Below, one piece after another: positions 23,666 through 34,555 of a stretch of 64,000 bases of DNA. Made by a program: the position numbers and the translations under genes. This stretch comes from Haematobia irritans (Eukaryota > Arthropoda > Insecta > Diptera > Muscidae), in assembly GCF_050003625.1 (NCBI RefSeq), contig NC_134401.1, positions 65,193,242 through 65,257,241 on the forward strand, read 5' to 3'. Within the stretch, counting starts at the first letter, position 1, and each line of letters opens with the position of its first letter. The notes under the pieces are model-generated. The model had not been told where the DNA came from. It did not search any database and was given only the letters and a program-made list of their open reading frames with translations.

Positions 23666-24061
23666 ATGGATAGAACCTTGAAAGAAAAATTTGCCAATTG
23701 TTTAAATGATCTCGTGGATGTTGAGAGCGTTTTATCTGTTAAGGCGGCCACCGAAGATTTACACGCGTTGGAAGCAGCTCGAGTGGAGCTAAATGCTTTA
23801 TGGGACCAAGTTAGGCGGGCTTATGTAAATTGTCGAGATAGGGTTCCAGTTGAGGGAGAAACTCCTATAGATAAGGATAAGCTCCGCGGTCACTATAAAA
23901 ACGGTATGGACGTCTATAAGACAGGTTTAAGTACGATTAACACACAGATCTTGGCGCGGCAGGAACGGGAGAATCAGGAAAAATTAGCTAGGGAATCATT
24001 AATGACACAAAATCTGGCAGTAGACCCAAATTCAACCCCAAATTTACCCAAGATTAAGTAA
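23666..24061 (+). pseudogene. BEL gag, N-terminal part
   Basis: ATG 23666 opens a frame beginning MDRTLKEKFANCL and rich in charged helices, as in the capsid-precursor N-terminus of BEL Gag. It stops after NLPKIK at 24061. The reading then resumes in another frame around LSKVEKLF. The usual segment between these landmarks (a few tens of residues) is missing, so a deletion with a short repeat at the junction (ttaag/aagt) is likely. In the second frame a TGA at 24159-24161 interrupts the sequence before position 24195. Gag would package the element RNA; this copy cannot. Confidence 0.75.
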
Positions 24062-25601
24062 AGTCGAGAAATTATTCCATTTAACCCAAAAGACATCGGG
24101 AGAAGCGCGAGAAATTATCACGAATGTACCCTTGACTAATGAGGGTTTCGATATCACTTGAAGAAATCTAGAAAGTAGGTACGAAAATAAACGGATGCAA
24201 GTTAACGAACAGCTTATGATTCTTTTTAATTTACCTACAGTATCAGTTGAAAACGCGTCAACGATACAAAAATTACGACGCACAATTAACACTTGTACAC
24301 AAACGTTAGAGTCTTTGCTAGTAGACACGGGAGAATGTGACCCGATATTAGTATACCTTGTTTCAACAAAATTACCTCGTACATTTTTGGAAGAATTTGA
24401 CAACAGTTTAGAGGATTGTTCGACTCTTCCAAGTTGGCAGAAATTAGACGATTTTTTGTCACACAAGTTTAAAACTTTGAAATCGGTGGGGAATATTAAG
24501 ATTCAAAATTCGAAATATAATCAATCAAGATCGGATAATGATAGAAGGGGGAATCGTGTTAATAGTTTTCATACAAATGTCACTCAGAAACATAATCCTT
24601 CGGGTTCAAGACTCAATAATAATAATAATAATAATTCACAAGCCAACCATAATTCGAAAAATATTAATAATCCTAGTCGCAAACAAAGTGAAAGCGTTTG
24701 TCCAATTTGTCGGACAAATCATTTGTTGCGAAACTGTCCCAAATTTTTGGAAAAGTCACCCAATGACAGAATACAAATAACGAAACAAAATCATCTTTGC
24801 TACAATTGTTTATTGGCTGATCATGGAGTTCGGGAATGCAAAAGTCGTTATAGTTGTAGGGAATGTAATCAGCGACACCACAGTCTGTTACATAAGGGCA
24901 ATGTTGGCTCTGCCCCTACAAACACAACATACACACGAGACGCAGCACAATCTGGTGCAAGTGATGTTGCTCTCAACACTTTAGTTCATCAAGTACGAGA
25001 CGGAGCACAACCTAGCACAAGTGCTGCCGCTCTCAACACATTTGTTAATCAGGTTCAAGGTGGAGCACAATCTAGTGCAAGTGCTGCCACTTGTTCCACC
25101 CTAGTTCAATCATCGAATTCATCTAGTATACAGTCCACTTCTACTAATGAAACGCCTAGTATAACGACTCTTACGTTACAAGAAGACAGACCCACTCCAC
25201 GACCCGAAACTACACTTTTGTTTACCGCTATCGTTCAAATCAAAGTAAAGGGACAGAGATATGACGCCAGGGCAATCATTAATCCTGGGTCACAATCGAC
25301 ATTTATTTCTGAAAGAATCAAAAACAGATTACAACTTCCTACAGTCAGGAATTTAGTTCACGTCACAGGTTTGAGTGACACAGTTGCTGAAACATCTACA
25401 AAGGCTTGTGTTTTTAATCTTTGTTCACGCATAGACCCTACTTTTGAATTAGAGGTTTGGGCACCCGTGTTAAAGACCCTTCCGTCTAATTTACCAACGC
25501 ATACTCTTGATCGAACATTGTTTGATGAGTTCCGGCATCTTAGATTAGCCGATCCTCAGTTCTTTGATAGTCGACCCGTTTATATGCTCATCGGGCACAA
25601 G
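24062..25601 (+). pseudogene. BEL gag C-terminus (zinc knuckles) and aspartic protease
   Basis: The open stretch from 24195 continues Gag. An Asn run lies near 24616-24640. Three zinc-knuckle-like modules follow at about 24697-24895: CPICRTNHLLRNC, CYNCLLADHGVREC and CRECNQRHHSLLH, the usual BEL arrangement. A threefold 60-bp internal tandem repeat occupies about 24939-25113. The protease begins near 25225; its active-site box reads INPGSQSTFIS, with Asn (AAT at 25281) where the family has the catalytic Asp. The frame ends at the LINE insertion, just after MLIGHK. Confidence 0.8.
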
Positions 25602-26049
25602 GTTAGGTTAGGTTAGGTTAAGGTGGCAGCCCGATTAAGATTCAGGCTCACTTAGACTATTCAGTCCATTGTGATACCACATTAACTAAAAGTACCTATT
25701 ACATATGGGCACTTCTAGTTTTAACCGCTGAACCTTCTTGATTATTTTTCTTTGTTGAACCAACCAGATTGTTCCAAAAACAGTAGCAGACTGCTTAAGT
25801 TAACGTTTTCCAGATCCGCCAGTAATCTGAAGCTATATGCTCCTAAAAGTTGCTTGCGCTTTACACAAAATGCAGGACACTCACACAAGAGGTGTTTAAT
25901 TGATTCTTTTTCCTCCGCATCATGACAGCTCATACAATAGTCATTATACTTCGCGCCAATAGTTTTTGCAAAATCGCCTATCAGGCAGCGACCCGTTATA
26001 GCAGATATCAGGAGTGATATCTGACGTCTCGAGAACATTAGCATATCTA
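25602..26049 (-). mobile_element. LINE (non-LTR, RNase H-bearing) 3' fragment inside the BEL element
   Basis: The minus-strand frame 25742-26110 includes SAITGRCLIGDFAKTIG and a C-x2-C / H-x4-C cluster (YCMSC, HLLCEC), features of the RNase H C-terminus of I/LOA-like non-LTR elements; its upstream end overlaps BEL sequence. The 3' UTR ends in a (CCTAA)n tail, read on the plus strand as three or four TTAGG units at about 25602-25620. The 7-bp repeat gcacaag at 25595-25601 and 26050-26056 is a possible target duplication. It is 5' truncated. The tail is shared with the SINE at 45799-46139. Confidence 0.75.
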
Positions 26050-29000
26050 GCACAAGACACTGTATTTGGATGGATAGTTGGCGGACCCATTCAACAAAAT
26101 ATTGAGACAACTAGGAAAATTGCTCTTCACAGTGCCTCATCTTTGGAAAAAATAATCACACGTTTTTGGGAGGTGGAAGAAACCCCAAAAAAGATTTTGA
26201 GGTCAGCTGAAGATATTTATTGTGAAACAAATTACAAGTCTACGACGAAACGTCATGAAGCGGGAAGATACATAGTGACTCTACCATTCAAAAGTTGCGC
26301 AGAAATTGGTGCATCTCGAAACATTGCACTTGCACAATTTCACAGAATGGAGAAGAAATTGGCCAGGACCCCTGATATAAAGGCGGAATACGACGTTGCT
26401 ATTAGGGAATATTTTCAATTGGGACACATGCGAAAAGTTGATCCAAAAAATATTTACAAGACCCCTCATTAATATTTGCCGCACCACGCAGTTATTAAAC
26501 CAGATAGAACGACCACCAAACTTAGAGTGGTATTTAATGCATCAAGCCCTACTTCAAATAAAAAGAGTCTTAACGATATTTTACATACAGGGCCTATTCT
26601 TCAACAGGATTTGGTGTTACAAATTTTAAAATGGCGTTTTTTCAAATATGTTTTCAACGCCGATGTTACAAAAATGTATCGGCAGATATTAATAGACCCA
26701 AATCAAGCTTCGTTTCAAAGAATACTTTTCCGATTCTCCGAAAATGACCCAGTGGAAGATTTTGAATTGTTAACCTAACTTTTGGCGTAAATTGTGCACC
26801 GTTTTTGGCAATAAGAACCCTGCTTCAATTAGCTGAAGATGTACAAGACTCATACCCTTTGGGCTCAAAAATAATCAAAGAAAATTTATACGTTGATGAT
26901 GTATTAGAGGGTGGACACACGATTGAAGGCACCATCGCCGCTAGAAAACAATTAATATTTGTTTTAGACTCTGCTGGTTTCGAGTTGAGGAAATGGACCT
27001 CTAACGACCCACGTCTATTAAATGATCTACATCCTGATTTATTATTGCCTGTCAATTGGTTAGATCTGTCTGAAGGATCGTCTACTAAGACCCTAGGCAT
27101 TCGATGGAATGTAGCGACCGATACTTTTTCATTTAAAGCGCCAACTGTTGAAGAAAGAGAACTTTTCACTAAACGCGAAGTTTTATCGACAATTGCTAAA
27201 TTTTTCGACCCTTGGGGCTGGCTTGCTCCGATCATTATAGTTGCCAAATTAGTGATGCAGCAAGTCTGGTTAGATAAAATAGGGTGGGATGACACATTAA
27301 AACCCGTAACCACTACGAATTGGATAAATTTTGTGAAAAATTGCCCGATTATTAATACTATATCTGTACCAAGATGGATTCGATTTTCACCCTCAAGCGC
27401 GGTCGAAATACACGGTTTCTGTGACGCGTCGGAAAGCGCGTACGCTGCTACGCTTTATATTCGAGTAGAAATCGGAAACCAAATAGAGACTTTTCTTTTA
27501 GCAGCCAAAACTCGTGTGGCTCCAATAAAGAAAATTTCTTTACCGAGATTAGAGTTATGCGGAGCGGTTATGTTATGAAAGTTAGCTAACGCAATTATTC
27601 CAAATCTACAAAAAAACGCAATTTACGACACATTTCTGGACTGACTCCACCATAGTTTTAGCGTGGCTTCGTAAACCACCGTGTTCTTGGAGCACTTTTT
27701 TTGGAAATCGGGTTTCCGAAATTTTAGAAAGCGTCGGTAATGAAAACTGGAATCACGTGGACTCTGAATCGAACCCAGCCGATATCGCGAGTCGTGGTTG
27801 TTCACCAGATGAGTTAAAAGAACATCAATTGTGGTGGACGGGGCCGGAATGGTTGGAATTGCCCAGAGATCGGTGGCCCAAAACTCAACTCAACGCAGAT
27901 ACGAATCTTGAAGCTAAACTAGTTAAAGTTTTCGCGACAACTGTTTTCGAAGACCCTTTGGCCCGTTTCACGTCTTTATCTCGCGCTTATCGAGTGCTAT
28001 CGTATGTAATGCGTTTTTGGCGGAATACAGGTTCAAATCGGTCTCGGATTGCGTCGGAGGATATATCCTCCTCTGATCTCAATGATATAAAAACTCGTCT
28101 AATCATCGTTACTCAAAAACATGAAGAATATTTAGCTTTGACTCAAAAGAAGCGACTCTCGCCAAGCAGTAGTATTTTATCGTTTAATCCATTTATCGAC
28201 TCAAAAGGTGTTCTTAGATCAAACGGTCGTTTAGTTCAATCGCCGGCTCTTACATATAGCGAACGCCATCCTATCTTAATTCCATACGACTCTCGGTTTG
28301 CTCTTTTATTTGTAGAATTTGTTCATAAGGTCACAATGCACTGTGGCAATCAACTAATGGTTCGTGTCATTCGATCGGAATTTTGGATTTTTCGTGTGAA
28401 ACAATTAGTAAAAAAGGTTATTCACAATTGTCGGGTATGTTCTATTCATCGACACCGGACCCAAACTCAAATTATGGCATCCCTGCCACCAGAACGCACT
28501 ATGTTATCTAGACCCTTTCAAAATACGGGGGTAGATTTTGCTGGACCCTTTGGGATAAAAAGTTTGACTGCTCGAGCTTGTCTTATTACAAAGGGTTATG
28601 TCTGTATATTTGTTTGTTTTTCGACAATCGCGCAATCCACTTAGAAGCTACTAGTGATTTGTCGACCCAATCCTTCATAGCTGCTTTAGATCGTTTTATA
28701 GGCAGAAGAGGGTGTCCGGAAAAAATATTCTCGGATAATGGGAAAAACTTTATAGGTGCCGCTGAACTTATTAAAAAAGATAGGATCGCTTTTATGAAAT
28801 CAATACAAGACACTACTGTTCAAAGACACGCGCATCAAAATTTAGAATGGAAGTTTAATCCTCCAGGGGCTCCTCATATGGAAGGTCTGTGGGAGGCGGG
28901 AGTTAAATCGTTCAAGACCCACCTTCGGAAAACAATGCCAAAAATGAATTTTACGTTTGAAGAATTATCAACTATTTTAGCCCGCATAGAGGCTTGTCTT

Positions 29001-29429
29001 AATTCACGTCCGATTAGTCCAACTAGTGATGACCCTTCAGACTTAGAGCCTTTGACCCCAGGACATTTTCTGATAGGTTCTCCATTATTGACCCCAGCAG
29101 AACCCGATATTTCTGAAGGGAATGTGACATTAATCAATCGGTGGACACGATTAAAAGTTATTTCTCAGAATTTTTGTCAAAGATGGAAATCGGAATATTT
29201 GAATGAATTACATCGTAGATACAAATGGAAATACCCACAACAAAACCTTGCAGTCGATGATTTAGTTATTATAAAGGATGATCACTTACCTTCAAATGAA
29301 TGGAAACTAGGGAGGGTTGTCAAAACCTACGAAGGCGCTGACAAAAATATTCGAGTGGTAGACATTAGAACCGCTAGCGGTATGCTCAGCCGACCCATAA
29401 CGAAAATAGTAAAATTGTTTTCGGACTGA
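26050..29429 (+). pseudogene. BEL pol: reverse transcriptase, RNase H, integrase
   Basis: RT landmarks are AQDTVFGWIVGGP at the start, FNADVTKMYRQI, and YVDD at 26889-26900. RNase H begins around HGFCDASESAYAA (about 27414) and includes SLPRLELCGA. Integrase shows the zinc-binding H-x4-H and C-x2-C (HKVTMHCG, CRVCSIH), then Asp in GVDFAGPF, Asp in FSDNGKNF and Glu in PHMEGLWEAG, followed by a C-terminal basic domain. Breaks are TAA 26470-26472, a frameshift near 26768, TGA 27576-27578, a frameshift near 27620 and another near 28620. About 20 residues usually found between LIG and AQDT at the RT N-terminus are missing at the LINE junction. The catalytic residues named are still present. Confidence 0.85.
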
Positions 29430-29486
29430 CTAGCATATCACAAATTCATCAAAAAACACGGTACTCACAAAACTTTTGTTACAGAA

Positions 29487-30337
29487 ATGGCCGGCGTATT
29501 ACCTGTTCGCGACCCCTCACCAAATGGACCCTCTCGCCCTAATCGTAGACACCGACCTGCACACTGGCAGTACGCATGTGGTCTATGCCAAGACGACCAC
29601 CCAATCAGATCGTGCGCCTTCTTCCGCCGACAGACCCCATACCAGCGCTACGAAACGGTAGAGAGGCGCAGCTACTGCCGTAACTGCCTTGCGCGCAGTC
29701 ATTTGGCTCCGGACTGCCCAGTCCTCACCTCGTGTCGGGAATGCAACCTCCGTCACCACACGATGCTGCATGGGGCTCCTCAGCTACGTGAAACTTTTGG
29801 ATGTTATACGCCACCGCCGGTAGAGTTACCGCACCATCGGTCGTCAGTTTTTATTCCTACAGCCCAGGTGGATATGATGGCTGAGGAGTCTGAGGACTGG
29901 GCCAGTGTAAGAGTGTTGTTATGCCAAGCTGCCACACACACACACGAGTTGCTGTATCGACCGTCACCCGGCTTCGCATCCCAACAAGAGAAAGAGATGG
30001 TCATACCTTTGCCACAATCCGACTAAGAGCACCACGCTATGGAAGTCGTCTGGTGTACAAACTCAGAGCTTTGGTGACCCGCGACCTACCCAGACGCCCA
30101 TACTCCGACCACATCCTTGAGGACCCTGCCGCAAATATGGAGGCTCATGAGTTGGCCGATATCGATCCCAGAGACAATGAGTCCATCACCGTCGAAGTGG
30201 GCGCTAGTGCTTATGCCTACTTGCGGCGAGATGGCGTCGTACAGACGGGCCTTGGAAGAGTTTTTGCCCAACTCACCGATTGGGGCTACGTTTTCGTGGG
30301 TCCAGTCAGTAGTCCAACCGAGGTCAGCAACCAATAA
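29487..30337 (+). pseudogene. BEL ORF3: second zinc-knuckle protein downstream of pol
   Basis: It starts MAGVLPVRDPSPNG, 57 bp after the pol stop, and encodes about 283 residues if one frameshift near 29990 is allowed (29487-30026, then the frame ending at 30337). It has the knuckles CGLCQDDHPIRSC, CRNCLARSHLAPDC and CRECNLRHHTMLH, the same order as the Gag knuckles of this element. The C-terminal half (RLRAPRYGSRLVYKLRALVT and onward) is unrecognised but resembles a substrate-lacking protease/Gag tail. Base composition is clearly more GC-rich than pol. It lies where some BEL elements carry env, yet has no signal peptide or membrane segment. Function unknown; RNA or Gag binding is inferred from the knuckles. 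Confidence 0.7.
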
Positions 30338-30373
30338 GGTAAGGTAAACTACATTCTTTCGCGGGGGGCAGAA

Positions 30374-30610
30374 TGTTCATAGTTTCTTTGAACCTGTTTT
30401 GAAACACTGTGCGTAGCGGCACAAATAATTTTTAATCGTCATGTCCTTTTGTTTTTCTATTTGTTTACCTGGAAAGTTGCCCTTTGATCGATGCTTGTAG
30501 TTTTGTCGCTAAGCTTTGCATCGGCTACTAAGCATCACTCAAGAGGGCAACGAACCAGTCTTGAACCGACAATCAACTCGCGCTGAGAATTACATTATAA
30601 ATACACTACA
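30374..30610 (+). repeat. Presumed 3' LTR of the BEL element
   Basis: It begins tgttcatagtttctttgaac directly after the G-rich tract. TG at the start fits an LTR. The right end is uncertain (somewhere near tacattataaatacac, 30590-30610). The first 40-odd bp recur at 22586, but the rest does not, so a true LTR pair is not demonstrated. Confidence 0.45.
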
Positions 30611-31400
30611 AAAAAAACACTAAAATAATTGAAAATAAATATTCCTGAATTTAAAACTAAAATTTCTTCAAGTGTAATCATTTCGGAAGGCAAAATTGTT
30701 TCACTTTTCAGCGCATTTCATAAGTTCATCCCCGAACAGGGATTATTCGTATGGCTTGAGTTCATGAACTAATGAAAAATGCTACACCCAGAAAAAAGTG
30801 CCTTCTAAACTAAAGGAAAAAATATTCATCAATTTAGTTTAGCCATTTTATTTCCATTAAGGTAAATATTTGTGTGAAATAATAAAATTTACTTGTTTCA
30901 GTAAAAAATCCTAAATTGAAAGCAGTTAGTAATAGTTCATTAACTAGAATAAGGCATGGCATTTTACTAATACTGTTTTCTTCGCTGGGTATAAGAATTT
31001 ACTACTGAAAAAGAAAATTTTATTCACTGATAACAAAGCATTCGTAAAAATAAACAAAACCCAAACTAAAACTAGGTTTCCTCAAATTTAGTAAGATATC
31101 TTATAAAATGATAATTCTGACTTCCTTTATTATAGAAAGTTTATCATACATACGAATAACACTTGGCATAGAAAAATATTTTAGTTCATTCGTACTAAGA
31201 AGTATTCAATCCTTTCAAGACTTAAGGAAAAACACTTGTTATAATATAGGAAAATTTCCAAATTTCTTTTATCTACCTGTAATCGATACCTGACATCGAT
31301 GTAATCGATGTGTTTTCGCGTGGATTGTTTTTTTAGTTGGAATCGCGTTGTTATTATATACTGAGAGATTGTTAAAAATAATATAGTAAATTAATATAAT
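30611..31400. other. AT-rich sequence with a possible small MITE (30786-30989)
   Basis: The ends cacccagaaaaaagtg and ttttcttcgctggg, each next to TA, suggest a roughly 204-bp member of the CCCAG-type MITEs. No gene is visible. The outer ends cactacaaaaaaaacac (30604) and related motifs hint at another MITE but were not resolved. Confidence 0.35.
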
Positions 31401-33260
31401 AAACAAGTATATACAGCAGAAAGTTCGGCCGGGCCGAATCTTAAATACCCACCACCATGAATCAAATATTAGGGTTTCCTTTGAAATTTCAGAGGGGTTT
31501 GAGGACAGATCAAGCAGAACAGTTCAACCAGTACACTTCCTGAATATAAATTTAAAGATTTTACCTATGAAGACTATATCAGATTCTCGATTTATAAGAA
31601 CCATTTTTGTTTGGGTTTTAGAGGAATCATTAACATCTCTTGTAAGTGTGCAAGAAAATTATAAAATAACGTCTTGATTTGAAATCTTAAATCTGTAGAT
31701 TTTCACCCGAAAAGTAAAATGTGGAAATCTTACATTGAGTTTCAAGCAATTTTCATGATCAGTGCGCCTGGATCGATAAAAACTTAATCCGATACACGTT
31801 TTTGTGAGCCTAAAATACCAGAATATTTACGATTTCAGGCAAATCGGATAAAAACTACGGCTTCTAGAAACCCAAGGTGTTAAATCGGGAGATCGATCTT
31901 ATGGGGGCTACGCTAAAATATGGACCGATACTCACTGTTTTCAGCACACCTCTTTATGGCCCGAAAATATCTCTAGATTTCCAATTTCAGGCAAATTGGA
32001 TAAAAACTATGGTTTCTATAAGACCAAGACCCCAAATCGGGAGGTCGGTTTATATGGGGACCATACCAAAACATTGACCGATGCTCACCATTTTTGGCAC
32101 ATCTCTTTATGGTTCTAAAATACCTCTAGATTTGGAATTTCAGGTAAATTGAATAAAAACTGCGGATTGTAGAAGCCCAAGAAGTAAAATCGGGAGATCG
32201 GTCTATATGGGGGATATACCAAAACATGGACCGATACTCACCATTTTTGGCACACCTCTTTATGGTCATAAAATACCCCTAGATTTAAAATTTCAGGCAA
32301 ATTGGATAAAAACTACGATTTCTATAAACCCAAGACCCAAATGGGGAGGTCGGTTTATATGGGGACCATACCAAAACATGGACCGATACTCACTATTTTT
32401 GGCACATCTATTTATGGTTAGAAAATACTTCCAGATTTCCAATTTCAGGCAAATTGGATAAAAACTACGGTTTCTATAAGACCAAGACCCCAAATCGGGA
32501 GGTCGGTTTATATGGGGCCCCATAAATAGATGTGCCAAAAATGGTGACTATCGGTCCATGTTTTGGATCGATTCTCACCATTTTCGGCACACTCCTTTAT
32601 GGTTCTAAAACACCTCCAGATTTCGAATTTCAGGTATATTGAATAAAAACTGCGGATTTTAGAAGCCCAAACATGATCCGATACTCACATTTTTTGGCAC
32701 ACCTATTTATGGTTCGAAAATACTCAAGGTTTCCAATTTCAGGCAAATTGGATAAAAACTACGGTTTCTACAAGCCCAAGAAATAAAATCGGGAGATCGG
32801 TCTATATAGGGGCTATACCAAAACATGGACCGATACTCACCATTTTTGGCACATCTCTTTATTGTCATAACATACCTCTAGATTTCAAATTTCAGGCAAA
32901 TTGGATAAAAACTACGATTTCTATAAGCCCAAGACCCCATATCGGGAGGTCGGTTTATATGGGGACTATACCAAAACCTGGACCGATATAGCCCATCTTC
33001 GAACTTGACCTGCCTGCAGACAAAAGACGAGTTTGTGCAAAATTTCAGGACGATTGCTTCATTATTGAAGACTGTAGCGTGATTACAACAGACAGACAGC
33101 CAGACAGACAGACGGACATGGTTATATCGTCTTAGAATTTCTCCCTGATCAATAATATATATACTTTATATAGTCGGAAATCGATATTTCGATGTGTTAC
33201 AAACGGAATGACAAACTTATTATACCCCCGTCACCATTCTATGGTGGTGGGTATAAAAAG
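31401..33260 (-). mobile_element. mini-me element, left arm of the giant inverted repeat
   Basis: On the minus strand it has, from 33260 down, the tacccaccaccatagaatgg start, the TA-rich block, the ttgatcagggagaaattc core, (GTCY)n, about ten monomers and the end ctgctgtatatacttgttt at 31401. A small internal rearrangement near 32515-32570 joins one monomer in opposite orientation (ggggccccataaatagatgt). Non-coding. Confidence 0.85.
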
Positions 33261-33421
33261 AATCAGAAATAATATCAGTTATAGCTTTTGTATGAATGTC
33301 CATTTACTAGAAACGTACATTTGGAAAATTGTCTGAAAATTTCATATTTTTACGGAAGTTTTGTTTTTAAAGAAGTATGTAAAAATGCAATATCAAAATT
33401 ATTTATAGCTTCTTTAGATTA

Positions 33422-34096
33422 AAGCCTCTTTTTTAAAATAAGACCGAGAAATAAATCGAAAGTAACTGAAAAAATAGAGTTTAGTGTCGTTTTCTAGTGT
33501 CCTCCTAAGTGGAAATCGGTAGTCAAAGGGTTAATATTTGCAAAAACCATGTAAAAAAAAAGAGTATTTTGTCCAAAGAGTATTTTGTCCAAAAAGAGTG
33601 TTGAGGGAATAATAATTTAAAAGGTTCTCAAATTCGAAAAGTAACTATGAAAAATTACTGTTTTAGCGCGATAATACAACCTTAATTTAAGGTGAGTACT
33701 AAGTTCGAGTTTAGTCGCTAAATTAATTTTGCCACTCGTGCCAAAAATAATTTACCAAAATGTGAAGAACATTTTACCAAAAATCTTTCAAACTAACAAC
33801 AAATTTTATGAAGTTGTTGATCAAAATGTGTGTTTATATTGAGTTTATAGAAAATTTTGTTAAACATTTATTTCAATAGATAGATAGAATAGATTTTGTC
33901 AAAATTTTATTTATGTGTAATAAGAAATTTTATGATATTTTGCAAAATAAATATTTGCTTTTAATTTTTTGTTATTTGCAAAGAATAAATTCGCGAAATT
34001 TTCTAGTATGGATTTAACATTTTGTTCGTCAAAACTTAAATAATTCGAACCATTTTATTAATTGTTACTCTTATTAATTCTTAACCTATTTGAAAC
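33422..34096. other. Palindrome spacer, unassigned AT-rich part
   Basis: AT-rich. A piece at about 33695-33725 (gtactaagttcgagtttagt) matches the terminal repeat of the MITE at 51256-51487, as does a piece near 2318. No gene is seen. Confidence 0.4.
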
Positions 34097-34335
34097 AAAA
34101 CAAGTATATACGGCCGTAAGTTCGGCCAGACTGAATCTTACAAAATTTTAGTAAGATCAAATCAAACTTGCTTATCCAGGAAGAAGTTAAATCTAGGGAT
34201 CGGTTTATATGGGCGCTAAATATAATTATGACCAATTTTTGCATTATTGTTAGTTACCATATACTAACACTTCATACCAAATTTCAACCGGATCGGATGA
34301 AATTTGCTTCTGTAAGAGGATCCGCACGCCGTTTA
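34097..34335 (+). mobile_element. Fragment of a third HINE-like family
   Basis: It begins aacaagtatatacggccgta and contains ggccgtaagttcggcc, a GC palindrome like those at the ends of the other two families, then a monomer phrase gatcggtttatatgggcgc. Only one end is present. A short direct repeat (ctaaagaagctataaat) lies just after it. Confidence 0.5.
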
Positions 34336-34555
34336 AGAAAAACAATATTTATTTCTTATAAAATCTAAAGAAGCTATAAATGATAAATAATCTAAAGAAG
34401 CTATAAATAATTTTGATATTGCATTTTTACATACTTCTTTAAAAACAAAACTTCCGTAAAAATATGAAATTTTCAGACCATTTTCCAAATGTACGTTTCT
34501 AGTAAATGGACATTCATACAAAAGCTATAACTGATATTATTTCTGATTCTTTTTA

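Larger units (their letters stand above)
23600..30610 (+). mobile_element. BEL/Pao LTR retrotransposon, decayed
   Basis: The order is gag, protease, RT, RNase H, integrase, then an additional zinc-knuckle ORF, a G-run that looks like the polypurine tract (gcggggggcagaa, 30361-30373) and a presumed 3' LTR from 30374. Integrase after RNase H and the paired CCHC knuckles place it in BEL/Pao. It carries a gag deletion, several nonsense codons and frameshifts, a protease active-site change and a LINE insertion, so it is dead. No clean 5' LTR or primer-binding site was identified. Confidence 0.8.

Noticed and set aside
25601..25621. TTAGG repeats as an interstitial telomere
   Set aside because: Diptera lack TTAGG telomeres, and the repeats are the tail of a LINE flanked by a likely target duplication.
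26014..27578. Several separate genes in the 26-27.6 kb interval
   Set aside because: They are pieces of one BEL pol broken by stop codons and frameshifts; the domain order is continuous.
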